From positions 1 through 36,129 of the forward strand of contig JARLIS010000025.1 in the NCBI GenBank assembly GCA_031291615.1: 36,129 nucleotides of DNA. The letters are read 5' to 3'. Shown in pieces: positions 32,154-36,129 of this stretch; within the stretch, counting starts at the first letter, position 1, and the number at the start of each line of letters is the position of its first letter. The stretch is from Parvibaculum sp. GTDB taxonomy: Bacteria; Pseudomonadota; Alphaproteobacteria; Parvibaculales; Parvibaculaceae. Position numbers and translations under genes: made by a program. The notes below the pieces were generated by a model, which had not been told where the DNA came from, made no database searches, and saw only the letters and a program-made list of their open reading frames with translations.

Positions 32154-33827
32154 TCAGGCGGTTTCGTGCAGCCAGCTGCGCAGGATGGAAATCGATTCAT
32201 CGGGGTGAACGGCGACGAGTTCGCCGATCTTGCGGACGGAGGAGTGCTTCACCTTGCCGGCGACCTGGGCGATGTCGATCAGCATGTCGTCGCCGATCGA
32301 CTGCGAGGTCTGATTGGAACCGGCCATCAGCGCGGCCGAGATATCGTCGCCGGAAAGCTGTCCGGCGCCGTCGGGATTGGGCAGGGCTTGTGTGCCGCCC
32401 TGATGGCTGCCGGGGACAGCCACCACGCGGCGGCCGCCGGCGACGAGGCCGGCGAGCATCGGCCGGAAAACGAAGAACATGGCGACGAGGGCGAGGATCG
32501 AGAGCACGCCGAATTCGCCGATGCGCATGTAATCGGCCTTGGTCAGATTGAGGAAGGACTTCGCTTCCTGCGGTGCGGCGTCGATTGCCGGCACGGCGGC
32601 GAAGCGGAGATTGACCACCTCGACGTTGTCGCCGCGCGAGGCGTCGAAGCCGATCGCCGACTTCACAAGCGCCGAGATCTTTTCGATTTCCTCGGCCGAA
32701 CGCGGCGCATAGGTCTCCTTGCCGTCCGCGCCCGTCGTGTAGACGCCATCGACGAGGACGGCAACGGAAAGGCGCTTCACCCGGCCGGGCTCAAGAACCT
32801 CGGTCTTCGTGGTGCGCGAAATCTCGTAATTGACCGTTTCCTCGTTGCGGTTGCTCTGCTGCTTCGAGGTGGCGCCCGCATCGCCGCCCGCATTTGCGTT
32901 CGGCAGGTTGTTGCTGACGGAGACGGCCTGCGACTGCTTGCCGTCGGAATTGAGCGACGTGTCTTCGACGCTTTGCGTCGAGCGGACGACCTGGCCGTTC
33001 GGATCGAAGGTGTCCGACGTCTGGGTGACGCGGTTGTAATCCATCTGCGCCGTCACTTCGACGCGCGCCTTGTCGATGCCGACGACGCGGCTGACGATGT
33101 CCTCGACATGCGTGCGCAGGCGGGTTTCGTAGCCCGCGCGCTGCTCATCGACGGTCGCGGTGACCATCGACTGGCTGTCGTCGCCGACGCCGCTCGCCAG
33201 AAGCGTGCCGCGCTCGTCGATGATCGAGACATGGCCGGGCGTCAGTCCTTCGACGGCGGAAGCGACCAGTTGCTGGATGGCCTTGACCTGCTGGACGGCC
33301 AGCGTGCCGCGCACGCGCAGCACGATCGAGGCGGAAGGATCGCGCTTGTCGCGCGAGAAAAGTTCGCGCTCGGGCAGCACCAGGTGGATGCGCACGCCCT
33401 CGATGCCATCGATGGAGCGGATGGTGCGCGACAGCTCGCCTTCGAGCGCGCGCAGGTGATTGATGTTCTGGAGGAAACTCGTGGTGCCGAGCGCGTCGGC
33501 ATTGTCGAAGATTTCGTAGCCGACGGTGCCGCCGGCGGGTAGGCCCTTGGCGGCCAGCGCGACGCGCAGCTTCAGGACCTGGCTTTCCGGCACGTAGATC
33601 ATGCCGCCATTGCCGCGAAGCTCGTAAGGCACGTTCATGGCGTCGAGGGTCGTGCCCATCTTGCCGGCGTCTTCGGGCGCAACGTCGGAAAAGAGCAGGG
33701 CCATCGGCTCGGCCGTCATCCGCATGCCGATATATGCGAAGAAGCCCAGCAGCGAAGCCGCCACGACGGCAAGCGTCAGCAGCCTGACAAGACCCAGCGA
33801 TTTCAGAAGATTCGAGAATCCGCCCAC
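32154..33827 (-). CDS. fliF: Flagellar MS-ring protein FliF
   Basis: FliF builds the membrane MS ring, the first structure of the basal body. The 557-residue protein has an N-terminal transmembrane helix (about 15-33), the PrgK-like ring-building domain with VLPERELFSRDKRDPSASIV around 145-165, a second helix (FGVLSILALVAMFFVFRPML) near 440-460, and the C-terminal FliG-binding tail ending VHPDESISILRSWLHE. The start is a GTG at 33827 after GAGGTGGG. It heads the fliF-fliG-fliH-fliN run; a CtrA-like box lies about 180 bp upstream. Confidence 0.96.
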   Translation of the reverse strand: MGGFSNLLKSLGLVRLLTLAVVAASLLGFFAYIGMRMTAEPMALLFSDVAPEDAGKMGTTLDAMNVPYELRGNGGMIYVPESQVLKLRVALAAKGLPAGGTVGYEIFDNADALGTTSFLQNINHLRALEGELSRTIRSIDGIEGVRIHLVLPERELFSRDKRDPSASIVLRVRGTLAVQQVKAIQQLVASAVEGLTPGHVSIIDERGTLLASGVGDDSQSMVTATVDEQRAGYETRLRTHVEDIVSRVVGIDKARVEVTAQMDYNRVTQTSDTFDPNGQVVRSTQSVEDTSLNSDGKQSQAVSVSNNLPNANAGGDAGATSKQQSNRNEETVNYEISRTTKTEVLEPGRVKRLSVAVLVDGVYTTGADGKETYAPRSAEEIEKISALVKSAIGFDASRGDNVEVVNLRFAAVPAIDAAPQEAKSFLNLTKADYMRIGEFGVLSILALVAMFFVFRPMLAGLVAGGRRVVAVPGSHQGGTQALPNPDGAGQLSGDDISAALMAGSNQTSQSIGDDMLIDIAQVAGKVKHSSVRKIGELVAVHPDESISILRSWLHETA

Positions 33828-34081
33828 GTTCCCACCTCAAGTGTCACCGCGCCAGACTTCCTTCCCGTCCTTGGAAGGCCGTCAGTGCAAGACACCGGGC
33901 GAGCGGCAAATTCTTTGCCGCCGAAGATCCGCGCCCAATATGCCCAAAGAGCCCAAGCGGATCCCGATCCCGTGCCGGTAGGAAAAAATTACCGCGACAG
34001 CCTAAACAGATGCTTAACGCGCCCGGCAATTTTTGCCGGTTTGCTCACGTCGCGGTTGCAGAGGGGAGAACAAAACGGAAA
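33828..34081 (-). promoter_or_regulatory. fliF upstream region with CtrA-like box
   Basis: The gene-free stretch between fliF and the sciP terminator contains, on the minus strand, TTAA-GCATCTG-TTTA (plus 34003-34017), a seven-of-eight match to TTAA-N7-TTAA. In Caulobacter fliF is a class II gene driven by CtrA, so this is probably its site. An 8-bp GCCGGCAA-type inverted repeat, CCGGCAATTTTTGCCGG, lies beside it at 34022-34038. Confidence 0.55.
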
Positions 34082-34109
34082 ACGCCGGCGAAGTGACCTT
34101 CGCCGGCGT
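34081..34109 (-). terminator. Terminator downstream of sciP
   Basis: A perfect 12-bp stem ACGCCGGCGAAG (34082-34093) and CTTCGCCGGCGT (34098-34109) with TGAC loop is followed on the minus strand by TTTTCCGTTTTG. It lies 32 bases beyond the sciP stop. Confidence 0.8.
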
Positions 34110-34141
34110 CAGGACAGCAAGTACGCAGATACAGTTCTATC

Positions 34142-34417
34142 TCACTGCCTGTACTGCTGGACACGGGTGGCCCGGAGGCCAGCGAGACCGTGCCGCTCGA
34201 TGGAGCGTTGCCAGCTCAGGAATTCCTCGACCGTCAGCGTGTAGCGGCGGCAAGCGTCATCCAGGCTGATAAGACCGCCGCGAACGGCCGCCACGACTTC
34301 AGCCTTGCGGCGGATGACCCAGCGCTTCGTGTCCGGCGGCGGCAAATCAGCCACCGTGAGCGGCGTCCCGTCGGGGCCGATCACGTAGTTGATTTTCGAA
34401 TGTGGCTGCTCGCTCAT
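34142..34417 (-). CDS. sciP: CtrA inhibitory protein SciP (DUF1153)
   Basis: SciP is a small HTH protein that binds CtrA and blocks its activation of target promoters in Caulobacter swarmer cells. The 91-residue product matches over its full length: YVIGPDGTPLTVADLPPPDT, KRWVIRRKAEVVAAVRGGLI, SLDDACRRYTLTVEEFLSWQ and ERHGLAGLRATRV. In Caulobacter sciP is itself CtrA-activated. Here a TTAT-N7-TTAA box lies 99 bp upstream, and a GANTC site (34424-34428) lies just before the start. GGAG is present ten bases upstream. It lies between flgD and fliF, within the flagellar gene run, so its expression may be tied to motility genes. Confidence 0.93.
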   Translation of the reverse strand: MSEQPHSKINYVIGPDGTPLTVADLPPPDTKRWVIRRKAEVVAAVRGGLISLDDACRRYTLTVEEFLSWQRSIERHGLAGLRATRVQQYRQ

Positions 34418-34558
34418 CGAACAGAATCTCCGTGCTCTCGTTACTGCGCTTTACTGCGCTGACTTTACCGGCGTCCGTTTAAAAAACGCCTAAGCGGCTG
34501 CCTAAAATTTGACGATTATCAATGACTTAACCGTGTCATCGCGGGACGCGGAGGATTG
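34418..34558 (-). promoter_or_regulatory. sciP control region: CtrA-like box, tandem 10-mer, GANTC
   Basis: TTAT-N7-TTAA occurs at 34516-34530 (seven of eight bases of the CtrA consensus). TTACTGCGCT is present twice head to tail (34441-34450, 34451-34460). GAATC at 34424-34428 is a CcrM-type GANTC site. GGCGT and ACGCC arms around an A/T-rich middle lie at 34470-34489. No gene is present. Confidence 0.5.
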
Positions 34559-35251
34559 TCAGGATGAAGGCGCGGCGGTGACGTTGGTGACGTCGGAATA
34601 TTTGATCTGAGCGCCGTTGACGGTGATCACCGGATTGGAGGAGGTGATGTCGACGGCCGTCACGATGCCCTGGGTCTTGATGGAGCTTGTGACGGCATTG
34701 CCGCTGGCGTCGTTGGCGGTGACCTGGAGGTAGTAGGTGCCGTCGGGCAGCGTGTAGCCCGACTGGTCCTGACCGTTCCAGGTGTAGGGCTGGTCGCCGG
34801 TCGTGCCGTTGATCGTCGAGGAGTAGACCGTCGCGCCGTTGGCGTTGAGAACCTGAACCGTCGTGCTCGGCGCGGGGCTGCCGAGGTTGATCGTCCAGCT
34901 TGCGGAGCCGTTCTGGAGAAGCGCGCCGCTACCCGTCGCCGTCACCTGCTTGCCGATGAGGCCGACGGCGGTGTTCGCCGCCTGGAAGATGTTGGCGCTG
35001 AGCAAGGCCTGAAGGTTCGTATTCGTCTGAATCTGCTGTTCGACGCCCGACATCGAAACGAGCTGCTGCGTGAACTGGCTCGAATCCATCGGGTTGGTCG
35101 GGTCCTGGTTCTGCAACTGCGTCGTCAGCAGCGTCAGGAACGTCTGGTAGTTGCCGCTCAACTGCGCGAGGGCATTTCCCGAATTCGAGGACGAGGACGT
35201 CTGCGCCGCGGCCTGGGCTGCCTGGGCAGCCGAGATGTCTGCAATGGTCAT
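34559..35251 (-). CDS. flgD: Flagellar hook capping protein FlgD
   Basis: FlgD caps the growing hook and guides assembly of hook subunits outside the cell. The 230-residue protein has the N-terminal export and capping segment FLTLLTTQLQNQDPTNPMDS followed by SQFTQQLVSMSGVEQQIQTN (about 38-75), and the C-terminal FlgD-type Ig/Tudor-like domain (GTYYLQVTANDASGNAV). It is rich in Ser, Thr, Gln and Asn, as is usual for extracellular flagellar parts. The start at 35251 follows AGGAG on the minus strand. The frame to 35467 is overlapped by fliK and is not used. It follows fliK by 16 bases. Confidence 0.93.
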   Translation of the reverse strand: MTIADISAAQAAQAAAQTSSSSNSGNALAQLSGNYQTFLTLLTTQLQNQDPTNPMDSSQFTQQLVSMSGVEQQIQTNTNLQALLSANIFQAANTAVGLIGKQVTATGSGALLQNGSASWTINLGSPAPSTTVQVLNANGATVYSSTINGTTGDQPYTWNGQDQSGYTLPDGTYYLQVTANDASGNAVTSSIKTQGIVTAVDITSSNPVITVNGAQIKYSDVTNVTAAPSS

Positions 35252-35267
35252 GGAATGCTCCTGTGTC

Positions 35268-36129
35268 CTAGACGCGGATATCGACGCCGCCCGTGGCGGA
35301 GAGGTTGACGTTGTAAATCGGGCTTGCGGCTGCCGTGTCGGCGACGGTCTGCGCCGCGACGGGGGCCGCGTCGGAATTGCCGGATGCAAGGTTCTGCGCG
35401 TTGCCGCCGGAATTCTGGTCGCGCAGCGAGAAGCTGAGGCTGTCCGAATTGGCCTGAAGGCCGGCATCGGTCAGGGCCTGCTGAAGCGACTGGGAGTCGC
35501 GCTGGAGCAGGTCGAGCGTCGTCTTCTGGTCGGCGGTGACGTGAGCGGCGACCGTGCCGTCGCGCTGGACCGCCATGCGGATGTCGATCCGGCCCATTTC
35601 GGCGGGATCGAGACGGATGTCGAAGCTGTTCACGCCGTTCTGGAGATTCTTGGCGATCTGAAGCGCAATCGCCATGGCGGGAACCTGGGTCGGCTGGGTC
35701 TGGCCCGGCAGCGTGCCGATGCGAACCGTCGCGGTGGCGGTATTCGTCGACTGCGCCTGGCCGGTGCCGGCATTCTGAAGGTCGCTCAATTGCGCGGTCA
35801 GCGAGCTGCCGGCCGTGCCCGTGCCGGAAGCGGAGACGCCCGTCACGACGCCTTCGCCGGACGCCTGGGCGATCTTCGATGCGAAAGTGGCGGCGGAGGC
35901 GGGCGTTGCCGCCGCCTGCGCCGTGGCGGCGGCCGCGGCGTTGACGGTTTGCGCTGCATTCGTCGCATTGGCGGCGCTCTTTTCGGCCAGGTTGGCGGCG
36001 GCCTGGTGGCCGAGGCCGTCCTTCGTCGCCTTGATGGCGAGGTCGCCGTCCGGATTGGCGGCGGCGTTGTCGGTCTGCGCGGTGTCCGTGCCGGCCGTTC
36101 CGCTGGCGCCGGTGGCGGCGAGCGGGGCG
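35268..36129 (-). CDS. fliK: Flagellar hook-length control protein FliK, C-terminal part
   Basis: FliK is the secreted ruler that sets hook length and switches the export gate. The window contains only the C-terminal ~286 codons; the frame runs off the right edge. The conserved C-terminal Flg_hook domain is visible in LQIAKNLQNGVNSFDIRLDP, AEMGRIDIRMAVQRDGTVAA and HVTADQKTTLDLLQRDSQSL with LQQALTDAGL. The rest is Ala/Thr/Gly/Gln-rich low-complexity, typical of FliK. A GTG at 35846 is within this frame but is not needed as a start because the frame continues. It is followed by flgD. Confidence 0.85.
   Translation of the reverse strand, partial: APLAATGASGTAGTDTAQTDNAAANPDGDLAIKATKDGLGHQAAANLAEKSAANATNAAQTVNAAAAATAQAAATPASAATFASKIAQASGEGVVTGVSASGTGTAGSSLTAQLSDLQNAGTGQAQSTNTATATVRIGTLPGQTQPTQVPAMAIALQIAKNLQNGVNSFDIRLDPAEMGRIDIRMAVQRDGTVAAHVTADQKTTLDLLQRDSQSLQQALTDAGLQANSDSLSFSLRDQNSGGNAQNLASGNSDAAPVAAQTVADTAAASPIYNVNLSATGGVDIRV

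Overview
The window reads as a GC-rich alphaproteobacterial chromosome segment. The diagnostic genes are the cell-cycle regulators ctrA, chpT and sciP, together with EipA (DUF1134) and flbD, all typical of this class. Gene content and codon style suggest Parvibaculum or another deep Rhizobiales-like lineage, but that is a guess from memory and was not tested. No integrase, transposase, CRISPR array or rRNA is visible. There is one tRNA.

Layout. 1-618 is the 3' part of thiC, broken by an in-frame amber codon at 265-267 that separates the body of the enzyme from its C-terminal [4Fe-4S] cysteines. 631-822 holds repeat-like intergenic DNA. Then come a MUG-type DNA glycosylase, msrA, a small membrane protein and an XRE/MmyB-type regulator. 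3404-4558 is a small, locally AT-rich regulatory island: an HTH/S24 repressor-like gene and an unknown 101-residue gene, each preceded by a cluster of TGCA-centred sites. 4626-9683 carries housekeeping genes: an amidohydrolase, rpoH, a FabL-like SDR, rluD, a one-TM protein and a JAMM metallopeptidase. 9684-10205 is gene-poor and contains a long inverted repeat, a possible 32-codon ORF and a perfect 16-bp palindrome, followed by tRNA-Glu(CUC). 10394-18585 holds an alpha/beta hydrolase, glutaminase, an envelope/polysaccharide O-acetylation group (glycine-rich secreted protein, AlgI-type MBOAT, AlgX/AlgJ-like protein), a coiled-coil membrane protein, eipA and cysQ.

18746 to the end is a cell-cycle and motility region. 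ChpT is the phosphotransferase that phosphorylates CtrA. CtrA is the master regulator of cell-cycle and early flagellar genes. SciP is the small inhibitor of CtrA-dependent transcription. FlbD is the sigma-54 activator of late flagellar genes. They sit among fliI-fliJ (plus strand) and a long minus-strand run fliK-flgD-sciP-fliF-fliG-fliH-fliN-flbD-flhA-flhF-flhG. I find near-consensus CtrA boxes (TTAA-N7-TTAA, seven of eight positions) upstream of fliI, fliF and sciP, and a tandem GGTTAAC pair upstream of ctrA. This fits a compact circuit in which CtrA drives the early flagellar genes and its own inhibitor.

The most useful points to re-examine are the thiC amber codon, the TGCA operator arrays around the degenerate S24 regulator and its small partner gene, the CtrA boxes, the RBS-bearing hairpin with a tiny ORF at 9743-9870, and the 16-bp palindrome at 10027-10042. 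I did not find a clearly new multi-gene defence or metabolic system. The S24 regulator/TGCA/small-protein unit is the best candidate for something undescribed.
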